Assembly: GCF_016808095.1 (NCBI RefSeq)
Contig: NC_068975.1
Coordinates: 33,069,001-33,133,000 of the forward strand
Direction of reading: 5' to 3'
Length of the DNA: 64,000 nucleotides
Source of the DNA: Vigna angularis
Lineage: Eukaryota > Streptophyta > Magnoliopsida > Fabales > Fabaceae
Shown here: one piece after another, positions 1 through 12,800 of the stretch
Layout: each line of letters starts with the position of its first letter
How positions within the stretch are numbered: position 1 is the stretch's first letter
Notes under the pieces: model-generated
The model's database searches: none
Seen by the model: the letters and a program-made list of their open reading frames with translations, nothing else
Told to the model about the DNA's origin: nothing
Made by a program: the position numbers and the translations under genes

Positions 1-357
1 TCTTTTTTTTTTACTTCACCTTAATATTTTTAATATTTTTAAACCGATGTCGTAACTTGAAAATAACCATGCATTAATATAAATAATATATCACAATAAA
101 AAATTATTATTAGATTTGACTAATGATAAAATAGAAAACTGTATTATGAATATAATATGTTACACATCTATAATTGAGACAGAAATTAGTGAATAAATTA
201 TAATTTAGTTTAGCGTTGTTATATCAAGATATTTTAATTATTCTACTTTAAAATATTGTATAAACCAATTTTCACACAAAAAATAATGCAAAAGCTATTT
301 TTTAGTGATTAATATCTTCTTGTAGTATTATTAACATAATGTATAAAACATAATACA
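1..357. other. AT-rich intergenic DNA
   Basis: Very AT-rich sequence without a long open frame, splice-flanked coding similarity or a recognisable repeat. I see nothing further in it. Confidence 0.5.
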
Positions 358-1075
358 ATTTTTAGCTCTGCTGTCAAAATGAGTTAGAACTCGGGGATCA
401 ATCTGGTCAACTACGGGTTTAGATCGGATTGGGTTTGAAAAAATAAAATTTTTTATATGGACCAATTTTCAACCTAACTCACTTAAAATCCGACTTAACC
501 CGAGTTGAATCCGTGGTAAGTTGGGTTGACTCACCATGTAGTTCTATTCAATTATTTATTATTTTGTGTTTCAATATTATTAGTTAACATTTTTTTTATT
601 ATATTGTAAATGACGATAAAGAAGATCTTTCAAGACAGTAAAATATTATAAATTTATCTATTAAAGACTCTAATCTTATAAATGAACAAGTGGCAAAAAT
701 TATCAATATTAAAAACTTGTTTATTCGGTTTTTGAGCTTGCTTTTGGATTATATTTAAATCGTATGTTACTTTTTTATTTATTTTGAATTATCTTTGGAG
801 TTTAATATCATTTTAGAGTGAAATATATTTAAATTTGAATTACAAAAAAATCGGATTTTTTTTTTTGGATTTTAAAAATAATTGTAATTAAGTGAGTAAG
901 TGAACCAATCCGTTTAACCCACCAACTCGTGGTGGACCAGACTAGGTTTTAACTTTTTCGGCTTGCTAATAATAAATGAGCCCGAGTTGGATTATCTCAT
1001 TAAGTGGTCAATCTGTAATAAGTCAGGACGGATTGAGTGATCGGTTTTGACAATATTAATTTTTAGTAACATTAA
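358..1075. mobile_element. Degenerate hAT-like MITE relic
   Basis: The left end carries a GCTGTCAAAATGAG-like terminus, followed by stretches rich in GGGTT, CCCGAGTTGG and 'cccaccaactcg'. The same style is seen in the better preserved element at 41064-41654. The right end (about 1035-1056) has a diverged complementary terminus with a TTTTGACA core. A short direct repeat AATTTTTA lies at both edges and may be an 8-bp target duplication. It is non-coding and heavily mutated. Family assignment rests on similarity to the 41-kb copy, so it is moderate at best. Confidence 0.4.
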
Positions 1076-1780
1076 AAATTACATTTTATACATTGTTTAG
1101 TAATTACCCTAACTAATTTTATACATATAGCCAGACTAATAACATGATTGAAATATTTTACTAAATATTAATAACTCACTGTTCGACTTACTATATCTAT
1201 TCAAGTTTTTAATTCAACATTAATTAAAACAAGTAAAAGCATTTTTAAATCTATGTGTTTGTTATGACACATATTTACCCCTAAGAAAATTAACATGGAA
1301 TGTTCACAGGCAATGTAAACTATCTAATTTATATCCAAAATTATAACACTTAATAGCACCAAAATAAGATTAATATAAGCATCTAAAATTGGAAAGTTGT
1401 AAAAAATAGCTCATAATAATAAGCAATACAGAAGCTTAGGACTTGCATAGGGCATTTTGTTGCAAAAAATAACCAAAACAATTGCAATAGAGAATTTCTT
1501 CGTTATCATTGCAAAAGAGCATGCAACTATGTTTAAATCTTGAAGCATGATTGTAAATTTAATGACGAAAATATAAAGAGTATCTAAAAAAATATTCTAA
1601 ATAAATATATTTAATAATAACTTTAAATACTTAATTTTATGTGTGAGAGTCTAGAAAATAGAGTATTAAAAGTAATAATGTGTTTTAAATAATGAGAATC
1701 AGTTACTTTAGTATCCAAAGTTCAATGTATGAATAAAATTTCTATTAACGAGTATCATTATCTAAAACATGTTATTTCTC
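1076..1780. other. AT-rich intergenic DNA
   Basis: AT-rich with no coding signal; the short open frames show no known domain or codon pattern. Nothing identified. Confidence 0.4.
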
Positions 1781-1799
1781 TAAAAAACTTTCCTTCAGA

Positions 1800-2760
1800 C
1801 GCTCCTTACCATCTCTCTAAGCCTTTTGACTAATAGTTTATATGTTTGAAGATCAGAGTGCCTAAGTGATCATTGCCTTGAGGTTTTCAAATTTGTCTGA
1901 TCAATTCTTGCAAAAGAGTAAGTTAGTTTCTATTTTTTCTATATTTTGTGCATCTTTCTATGCATGTGAGCATTTTTCTGTTGCATGTGTCATAACGGTA
2001 CCAACTATATATACTGATTGTGGTTACGTGGTTTGTATAAACAAATATAGTTCCTTAAGCTATATGAAATGTTTTAAGACTTTTAAAGTTGTTTGATCTC
2101 TTAAAAAGGTAAGGTAAGCTAATTTTAGAGTTTTTGATATGTTTATAATATGTGGTGATGCTTGAATTGGTCTGAAATTGGTAGGTTGGAATGAAAGAAT
2201 CCTGTTGTGATTAATTATTGAATGAACTTTTGCTTTTAGTTGTCTGAAGTTAATGAAATTCATAATGTAGTTAGTTTAATTTACTGCTGAAATATGATTA
2301 TGTAGTATGTTGGTGTGCTGATTGAAATTGGAGTTGATTATGAGTTTGTGATGTTTTATTTATTTGTATTGTAGTTATAAGCATGACTATAATGATGGTG
2401 AGCTTGTTGATGGATAAAAATATTGTGTATGTTTGGAGTAATGTTAAGAATATGGTTGAGAGATTTTATAGTGGTATATCTAAGTGTGTGCCTTGAGGTA
2501 AAGATGATTCTACTTGTGTATTTATCTTGAACTCCACTAGACATTCATACTCATGTAGAGGAGAATAATTAGGTGGTAAGAGTGACAGAAGGTCGTGTCA
2601 TGATGACCCCATGGCTCTTATGATTGTGATAAAGACTAACGTTGTAAGTGTCAGCTCGATAGAACAGTTTTCGGCACAACAAGTACATGACTTCATTAGT
2701 ATGACTCAATGACATGTATCTCAATGATCAAATCTAGTATGTACGATTTATTCTTTTTAG
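1800..2760 (+). mobile_element. Diverged LTR relic related to the solo LTR at 15.4-17.9 kb
   Basis: Two stretches align with the reverse strand of the solo LTR at 15446-17874. One is a 'gttaaaaaggtaagg' block followed by a T-rich tract (about 2095-2115). The other is a 'ggtggtaagagtgacagaaggtc' block (about 2570-2600), which matches 'tgtggtgagaatgacaggaggtc' in the solo LTR. Order and spacing are similar. I could not define TG/CA ends or a target duplication. The frame of 76 codons at 1866-2096 lies inside this repeat and is not a gene. Confidence 0.4.
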
Positions 2761-2769
2761 TTGATGTAA

Positions 2770-5700
2770 ATTTGTATGTGTTTACTTTTATATAAATCGT
2801 AATATGATTGCATAATGGTAAATTAACTTATCTTTCTATGTGTCTATTTGTTATGTTTGTTTTTCTTATTTACAATGATCACCTTAATAATGTGAGTACA
2901 TGATGATGTTTTTGTTAAACAGATGGTAAGTGGTAATGGAGCTAAAATATATTTTTGAACTTGAAAGATCTCATTACACTTTTAATTTTGTGGACATCCA
3001 TAACATTGGATTGAGTTTATATCCAAGTATAATTCAAATTTTATACTTTAAAATATATACCTAATCATTTAATTTATCATGTATAATTTTTTAAAATTAT
3101 AATTTAATGCAGTTAAATTATTTGAATTGAAAATTTACAGTAATTTTTGTTTTATTTTTTTATTTTAAATAAATAAAATAAATATAAAAATTCCTTAACT
3201 CAAAAAATTCATAAGTGATTTTAATAATAATAATTATAATAAATTATGGTTTATATAATTTATCATTAATTTTAATAAAAAATCATGCTAAAAATAAAAT
3301 TCAAAACATGAAGTATATCTATAAAATTATAAATATTAAAAGATCGGTCATATTTTTAACTTCTAGTATACTATCTAAACTCAATTATAATTAGTCATTT
3401 GACTTAAATTTTATTTATCTAACTTCATTTATTTACCCAATCTAATTCAATCATTTGTTTAAATTTATCTTGAATTTTTTGGAATTTAATCAAATGTGAA
3501 TTTTTTATTCAAATCTCCCAGATAGCTTAATAATAAATAAAATGTGTCCTACGATTAAGAAACAAATAAAGAATGTACAAAATATAAGGCATAGAATATA
3601 GGAGTTTAGGCAGCTCCCATACATTCAAACAATGACCAGAATGAAAGATTCTTCTAGCTACCGTTTTAGTAAACATTCTATTACATTGGACTTGTGTAGA
3701 ACATTCTGTTCTGTATCTATCTGTAGGCATTAAATTTTCATTCGATGATTCACCTGTTCATTTAAAATTATATTCTATTTTTCATTTTTTGTTTCAATTA
3801 TTTGGCAGCGTGAATTAAATAGTAGGATTTGGAAAGTGTAAAAGTGGGTGGGGATGTAGTATGAGTCACATCAGATGCACATGGTATGTTTCCCCACGTT
3901 GGTTGCACAGACACCATTGTTAGCCTCTTCAAATTCGGATTATTATGTTTTCATGCATTCTTGTCTTGTCGTGTTCTGTCTTCATCTCCGACGCCACAAA
4001 GTTTCCATTTTTAATTACAGTTTCGGTTACTTCAATTCAGTTTGTTGTTTTCAAAAAAAAGTAAGAATATGAAGTTTACCATCTGAAACAAAATTAAAAC
4101 AGAGTAATTTTTTTAAAAATATGATGAGGGAATTTTGAAAAAATTAAAGACATGAAACATACTTTATGCTAAAATTGTGATTTATTTTTTCCGACAAGGA
4201 GAAAGATTGAAGTGGTGCAGAGTGCAGAGAGCAGAGGGATTGCATGAAGTGTCTTATCATTTGCAGCTTTCTCTTAAGTCTTGTTTGACTTCTTCCCTAC
4301 CTACACCCTACTCATGTGAAAGCAAGAGGCATGCTAGACACCATTTTTAGGTTAAGCTTATATCTTTTTGTTTTATTACACTAGTTACAACATATATACA
4401 TTTAGGAAATTATATCTTTAAGAAACTTTCTGCTTAATTTCTATGTGTGTCATTTGTTCAAGACTATTGATTTTTTGTGGATCTGTTTATCTTTATATCT
4501 TAATATATGTATATTAAAAAGTGCACTAAATGTAGTTTATGTTTGAGCTCTAGACTATTTAATTATATGTAAGAAAAGATTGTATGTAATATTATGAAAA
4601 AGTTTTAGATTTTATCGAAGGATAGTACTGTGATTGAATTGAGATGTAAAAATAGATATTTTTTTAGTATAATTATTAAATGGTTGGACCTTTTGGTTAT
4701 ATAACAAGTTCAAATGTGATATTGTGTCAGATTTTATCTCATCTCCTTAATTTTTTTTTCTACAATTATTTTTTCTCTAATTTTTGTTTATAGTATTCAA
4801 TTTACTTTTTTAATTAAATTTCATTTTTGTGTTAGATTAATTTAATTCAGTGTTTTTTATATTTATATAAACGGTTCTACATATTTATTACCTTGATAAT
4901 ATTTTTAATTTCTCTTTTTTGTGTTATTGGTATATCATATACTTGTTTTAAAGCTACGTGTGAATGTTAGTGTGAAATATCAGTGTATTGTATTCAATTC
5001 AATTTATATATTTAAAATTGAGTCAATTAAATAATTTTTTTTTAAAAAAATAATATTTATTTTCAAAATAAAACTAAATTAGTAATTAAATCTAATTAAA
5101 ACTTATATATACATATTATATTAATTTTTTAAAATTTATATATCAATAATTTGATCTAAATATTAAAATTAATTTTATTTCTTAATTAACATTTAAAGAA
5201 AGTCCTATTTTAAACTTATAATTGTTTTTTTTTATTTAGGAAACCTTTTCTAAGGAAGGTTATATGCTAAAATGATGTTCATTTATTTCAAAGGAGATGT
5301 TTACTGTTTGCATAAGTTGGTTTCATATGAGAGTTTATGGCAATGTTGATTTATTTCGTAAATAACAATAGCAGAAACAAAAGAAAACCCCTATTTTCAT
5401 ATTTTACGCAGTAATTCAAGCTCATAAACATTTTCATATATCTTTATATATATAAATAAATTATTTATGTTATTTAAATTATTTGTAATACGATTGTGGG
5501 ATTACCACAATTTCTTTTTACAATAGCTATAAGTTCTTTCCTCTCTTCTATTGTAATGATAGATAAGAATATAATGTATGAACTAATATTTGTAATCTTT
5601 CATTTGTTTGTACGACTAAGGGGACAACAGTATAATTTCATATAATAGTTAGTTTTGCTTCAGGAAAACAGATCAAATTTGACACGTTTTGTTAAAAGAA

Positions 5701-6115
5701 AAAGTAGGAATGTCAACATTGGTTGACACACATTCAAGACAAACTGTCTTTAAATCTTAATAATATCAGCAATATTTGTTTATAAATTATATTTGTTAAA
5801 CTAGATTTAAATAAATTTAAACTATTCTTTTCATTACAATCACTGAAAAATACACTGTTTTAAAATCAATTAATATGAAATAATATTTAACAGGTAATTA
5901 ATCCATGTAATACATGTTTAATACCGTAAAGTACTCGTTTTAATCTTGTGTGAAGATAAATTATCAGAGACAACAAATTCTACAAGACCTATAACAGTAA
6001 TAATACCCAAATGACACATATAAAGAAAGGAAATAAAAATTCTGTAATTATTATGTAATAGAAAGAGATGGAAAAGAAAAATAGAAGCTGATGATTTAAA
6101 AATAATGGGCATCAT
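2770..6115. other. AT-rich intergenic region, no gene seen
   Basis: More than 3 kb of AT-rich DNA with only short chance open frames (longest 65-67 codons, no recognisable domain). No tRNA, rRNA or clear repeat ends were seen. A slightly GC-richer island at about 3850-4330 has no coding pattern that I recognise. Confidence 0.4.
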
Positions 6116-6838
6116 ATATGATTACTCAGATAGACAAATGATTGCCGACCATGTGAAGGATGCCTTGTCTCTTTCTGATAAAAGAAAAAAAATAAAATAT
6201 TTTTTCTAAACGTAACTGCAGATATGGTGTTAAAAAATGAACAGAGAATCATAGAAAGGATGACAGCAGCAGGAAATCTGAAGACAAAAATTTAAAGCCT
6301 ATTCGTTGTTAACACCAGTATAGCAGGACAATGCATTGACATCAGTTGAATATGGTTCAGGAAGTTTCTTCTATTTAGCGAATATTCTTGCTTGCTTCGA
6401 TGGAAAATGGTATGTTAGCATTACTCAAAACAAAGACACTACATGATGATGAGAAAGAGAAAACTGAAGGAGGGCAGCTATGTACAAGGCCCGCATGGGA
6501 TATATGTATATCTAAGGATTGGGACCTTTATACTCATGGTTAGAAGAGAATTTGACATGACATGTGAGTAATGCTGTAACAGTGGGGATAGGTGTCAATA
6601 TTATAGGAATATTGTTTATGCAATGAAGTAGTTGGCATTTGTTGGAACAGTTATGATAACAAGCAATAATACTTTTTTAAGACTGATATCAAACAATGGT
6701 GGCGTGATGTATGTATTCTCAAACCAAAGGTATGGATTGCAACTCTATCACTTTTATATTTCCCCATTTTCTAAGGTCAGACATCTAAACTCGAAACTGT
6801 TCAACTGTCTCATTTGTTTAACAATCCGTATGAAAATG

Positions 6839-9800
6839 TTAAGCTGAAACTAGACCTACATAGCCGCCAAGCAAAGCCAAAATAGATGATATAAGATAAG
6901 CACCTAATACAATATTTGGTTCTCTGAACCCACGTAATTGGAGGCGGTAATGAAAGGGAGGAATCCTCAAAAGGCGCCAACCTGCTCCCCGGAAGCTCTT
7001 AGTTATCTTCAAGTACAATAACTGTTATATAAAAAAAAAACATAGATATTAAAATAAGAACTTTTACTTGTGAAATAACGAATGATACCAGCTAGCAATG
7101 TCTTAATCCAAAATAAAGTATTCAATTATAAAATTACGGTTAGCAATGGAATAAAGCAATCAGACGGTAAAAGATAGAAAAGAACGAAACAGGATACTAC
7201 ATAAGTAAAGCTAGCAGGTATCATGGCATTTTACGTATCAAATATCCCGTAACTGTTATGTAGAAAAGTAAGTGAAAATAATAGTTCCCTCCCATATGGT
7301 ATGGAGAAAATGTAATAATTAATAGTTGAGCTCACTAGCTTGTAAACCATGCCCAAAAGGAAAAAAATAAGCAATTTTTTAAACTATGATCTGTACAATC
7401 AAAAGATAATCCATAGTATTAAATGACATTTTATTAACAGAAAATAGTTGAGTTAAATCATATGCAATTCGACAGAAAAAACAATTTAAATGTGAACTTC
7501 TATACCTGAGATATAGAAAACAACCGAAATAGTAAATTTAGAAATTTCTAATGGCCCTTCGCACCCTAAAGTTAATTAATATGTTTTCTTCCTTCTCACA
7601 CGCCTTTTACCAATAACCCATGTAAATTGGAGACGTACGACAATAAATAAATTTGAACTCCATGTGGTAACATATCCACTTTACTGTGGATGCTGAAATA
7701 CCCACTGCCATCCATCTTAATTGTGGTAATCTCCTAGCATGGTAAGCGTCACATGTACCGGAAATGATGGGCATAATTCTTTGGAAAAGAACAACAGGAA
7801 TGCTTTGAGCAAATTAATGAGCGTGTTTTACTCAGAAAAAGAAGAAGAAAAATTTAAACTAACCACTAATATAAGGAAGCATTTCAAGCATGAGACAGAC
7901 CTGGATGATAACTGATAATGACTCAACAACGAAAATTCCGGAAGAAATGAGTAGCGGGAAGAACATTCCAGTACATGAAGCCATTGCAGCTAACCCACCA
8001 CCAAGAGCCAAAGATCCTGTGTGACCCATAAATATCGACGCTTTGTATCTGTTGTGTAGAAGAAATCCAACACATGATCCAGCCATTGAAGCCCCAAATA
8101 TCGCAAGATCTGGTTTGGCATGTTCACAAAAAGAAAAAGAAAAGATATATATATCAAGCAAGTCTATTTTATAAGGAAATAATTCTACATAGTACTAAAA
8201 TGACCATTTTTTGTATCATCGTACAAATAGCAAAGTTGCTACGCCAACATCATTAAGTCTTAAGAGAACTAACTGACTGAGACTTTCCTTTCTGACCAGT
8301 GTCGCAGGAACTTGTACGGGAAATAATGAGTATTAATAACAGAAGGAAGATCAAGATCTTTAATTGACAATTGAAGACACCTAAAGAGAACTGAGATTTG
8401 CCCTTCTGATCAGTGAAAGCCGGAACGGGTACCATGATGTTAAAAATAACAAAAATGAACAAGATATAGATCGTGATAGTTACTGTACTATGTAGAAAAA
8501 AATTTACTCGTGAATTGGCCATGAAGGACATTATTGTCAATAGAAAGATGAAGATGAAGTATGGAGTAACTGCGGCCGAAATAAGTCAAATAAGGATACG
8601 GCTCCTCAAAAGTTTTCAAAAGACTTGCAATCTTATGGTGAACAACTTTTTAACCAAATTTTACTTAAACATTTAATATAAAAATGTATTATTTTAGGGA
8701 ATGAAATTCACACAGTTTACAAAAGAACTGTTGGGGATGCTGGTCTATGAATTAAGATTTAAAATGCATTATGTATCCTTGTTATAATTTTATTTTTTTA
8801 TTAAAGTTATGTTGCAATTAATACTAGGACTATGTGTAGAAACAATACTATAATTATTGGGATTTGCTTCCTAAGAATGATTCAATTAGCCCTCTTCCTA
8901 CAATAACCAGCAGACTCATGTACTTATAGGTCCAGTGGCCTCATTATTAATATATGAAAAAAACATTATTCCTTCTAAATTTGAGAGTTCATATATTTAA
9001 ACATGACTCCGTAGGGGTTGATTCAAACATGCCAAAACAAAACAAGAGATTTACATATAGTTTTTGTTGATTTGGAAAAAGGTTTTAATCAAGTGCTAAG
9101 GAAAGTATTGAAAAAAACTATGGAAGAGAAAGGCGTTCGCAATGCTAACTTCCAGGTAAAAGACATGCATGATCGGGGTAACTACAAATATTAGAACAGT
9201 AGGCGGAAAGGCGAAGGATGACTCTACAAAATGGAATCAGGGATAGGATTGCAACCCTAAGCTTCGAGTCCTTACTAGTTTAATCTACACGCTTTGATAT
9301 GCTTACCAAAGACACGAAAAATATGTTATAGTTTTAGTTGAAGAATCAAGGAAAGCAATTAAGCTTTGAAAACACTGATATTGGACTATAAAGAGACGAG
9401 AAAAATGTGGAAGTAGCAAATGAGAATGGAAAGATGAATATTTGACTACAAAAGAAAGGACAAGATATAAAATGATTATAGACATAGCTAATTAAGGAAA
9501 AAATAATAATAACGGTTATAGTAGTTTGAATGGACATATAGGTCACTGGAAAGAATTGTGAAAAGGAGAAAAGGAGACCAAGACAGACATCGGCGAAAGT
9601 TGTTAAAAAAGATCTCATGGTAAATAATATCCTTGAAGACCCGGTCACTGAACCAAGGGCATCATATGATCCTCATAACCTACTTCACCTACTGAAATAG
9701 GTCTTTGCTATTGTTGTTGCTGTAATGTATAAAGATATTTTCAAAGTCCACATTGATTAACAAACACGCTACTAACCAGAACATACTGGAAGAACAGCTA

Positions 9801-12800
9801 TTGACATTCCGGTAAACGCCAGTGCAGCAGTACCTCCTGCTAATCCGTCAATAGCATCTGCTAATTTAACACCATGTCCCATGGAAACAAAACTAAATGA
9901 TGTCAAGAGTTGGTAACATCTTCCCAAGTACACGAGGCCCAATGGCAGAGGAACCAGCATCTTCCTGCATGTAAGTGAAGGAAATGAGAAGGAGGAAGAC
10001 TGTAATTTGTTACCAGCCAATAAATCAGATAAACAAACAAACTTAAAGTCTCACTGATGAGCATCGTCATTGGCAATTTGCAGTTTATACAACGTACACA
10101 TATTATCACGAGACTTCAAATTTTTAGTTTTCCAAGAGTGTTTTTAAGACCCTTTTGTAGTTAATGTCAAGCAAGGATGAACCTGTGTATAAATGGGCAT
10201 GCATCCAAAAAAGATCTTGTACACAGTTCCTTAGATCTGCCCCGCCATAAAATCGATTTTTCTCATCCCTCTCCCTCTTTTAAAATTTTAAAGAAGGCTA
10301 CCTCTACAAATTTTTTAGTTCCAGCTCTAATGAGAAGTAGCATTTTCCAAACAACCAATGACTTGCCCGTAGTCCAACAATAAACAGAAAACAAAAAAAT
10401 CACGAAGCTTCGACATGATAAAAGACGTTCCATTCTCTCTTTTGGGTATCTCTGCTAAGCAAATTATCTTAATCAGTATCATGAAAAAAGTTCAAAATAC
10501 AAATACATTATAAATAAGTATATTAGTACCAAACAAAATAAACAAATTCATTTGATTTAACTAATAAAAATTAGTTGGTGAATGTAAAATAATAAACAAA
10601 CAACATAACTAAAGTATTATTATATAAATAACATTTGTATGTAATTACAATTTTACATATTTTTAAAAAATACTTAAATTCTAATAATACTTTTTAGTGC
10701 CTTATTTATTTTTTAAAGATTGTATATTTTTTATTAGAAAAATTCATTTTATTTAATCCAATTGATCTAATGAGTACAAGTCAATTTTTATTTATTTATT
10801 TTCAGATATTTAAATTATTTTTTTCTCAAATTAAACTTGGGTTACATTATGTTTCCTTTTTGTGTAATTTTACAGTAAGATTGTCACATTTGATTTCAAC
10901 TTAAACATTTCAGATAATATTAAATTTTGCTTATGTAATTTTACAATAACCAAAAAAATTCACATGTTTAATTAGTTTTTAACACAAGCACAAACGGGGC
11001 AAGAAATCATGTTTTCAACTGTTTGTGAAATGCATTTTATGAGAACAGATATGTGAGTTACCATCAGAAAAATGCTGATCAGAATAGTTACAAGAAAGTA
11101 TACATGCCATAGGGTGAAGATATACTGGTGATGTCCAACCAAAATGAAAACCACGTTCCAACGGCTACCTGTGTGGCATAGAAATGCAGATTTAATAAGA
11201 AATAGCATAGTTGTAATATGTTTGAACAAAAACCCTGTTTTAGTTCTAATCTTTCATTTTCAATTTAGTCCCTAACATCATTTTTTCAAAATCTGGTATC
11301 TAGTCATAATGCAGATTTTGATTGCAAAAGAACAAAACTGAGGCATATATATACTACTGAGGAATTTGATTGCTGAAATTGATCTGTGAGCACTAAATGA
11401 TGAGAAAAATATCATTCAACGACCAATTGGGTTTTGTTTCGTGGGGGAGGGGGGGCTCCAAAGAAATGTTTCTAATATAAATATAAACCAGTCAGTCACC
11501 TGCAAAAGAACTTCTGTCAATACAGGCAAAACTCTCCGATGATTGGTGAGGCTTAATATATCACTAAGTAAACCGACTGCAGCAAATGCAATAGTTGCGC
11601 CAGCTGCCCCAGAAACTTCTGTTGACGAGGAACTAGCAAAGACATGAGCTACAATTATACCAATAGGTACAAAAAGCAAACCACCCAGTGTTGGTGTAAG
11701 CTTTTTCGTTCGATGGCTAGCAGGCCCTTGTTGCTTGATTACATGGATAAATTTAAAAAGACGAAATATTGGGATGCCCACATAGCCAGCAAAAGAAACC
11801 AAAAAGGCTGATATGAGAAATGGACGGGTTAAGTAAAAAGGTGATAAGGGAAGCCTAACAATTCTCCACGCACACCAATCCACATACAACAGCAGTAATG
11901 TCAAGACAATTATAAGCCCCATAGTGATGAAAATTCCTAGTTTGGTCCTGCAAACACATTAAAACCTGAACTGGGTTACCATAGCACCACACAAATGAAA
12001 GGATAATTGTAAAGATTTAAGCAATAGATAACAGGAAAGGCTATCAAGCATTAAGTTGCTAACTATACTTAAATGCATTTCTTATGATAATGAGTCTAAA
12101 AAACACAAAGAGACATCACTATGCTATTGAACAATATCTTTCACCTTCAAACCATTCGTCTTCAACCTACACAACATGCTTGTGACTGTGTATACCGAAA
12201 AAGCTTGAGTTTTCTCTGCCTGCCTTAATCTATTTTTTAAAAATTGAAAATTTTGTTGACTGTGGTGTTCCTTTCATGTCCCTCCAAATGGAAGTGTTGG
12301 TTAGGTGTTGGAGCCATATCCAAGCTGTGTCCTCAACATGTCAAAACCCAAAAAGAAAAAAAAATCCTGACACTATTATTATATCGTCTGACATGTCTAG
12401 TCTGAATGTCAATGACTCAATATCCAACATGAGTTGGACATCTGGACACCGCTTCAACATGCAGTGTCAGTGCTACAATTCATGCCTAATTTCTAGAAAC
12501 CATGTCATGCTATAGAAATATATTTTCAATATATGAAATATTAAGATTGACAAGTAAGGGTATCCAAATAAACCAATTAAATAAGTTTCTACATACCTAG
12601 GCTTCTTCTGTCCCCTCCCAAGGGTTGCAAACCTATGAGCAGCCACTGTTACAGCATCATCATTTGATGCAGAAACAGAAGGCAAATCAATGTCATTCAC
12701 CGGAGTGAGAAAAACTTCACCATCATAGTCTTCCCCGTCACTGGAGGAGAACACATACGCAGAACTTTCATCAGCAGCATTCCAATCATCAAACATTGGT

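Noticed and set aside
1866..2096. 76-codon open frame on the plus strand
   Set aside because: It lies within an LTR-like relic, has no domain and shows composition typical of noncoding AT-rich DNA.
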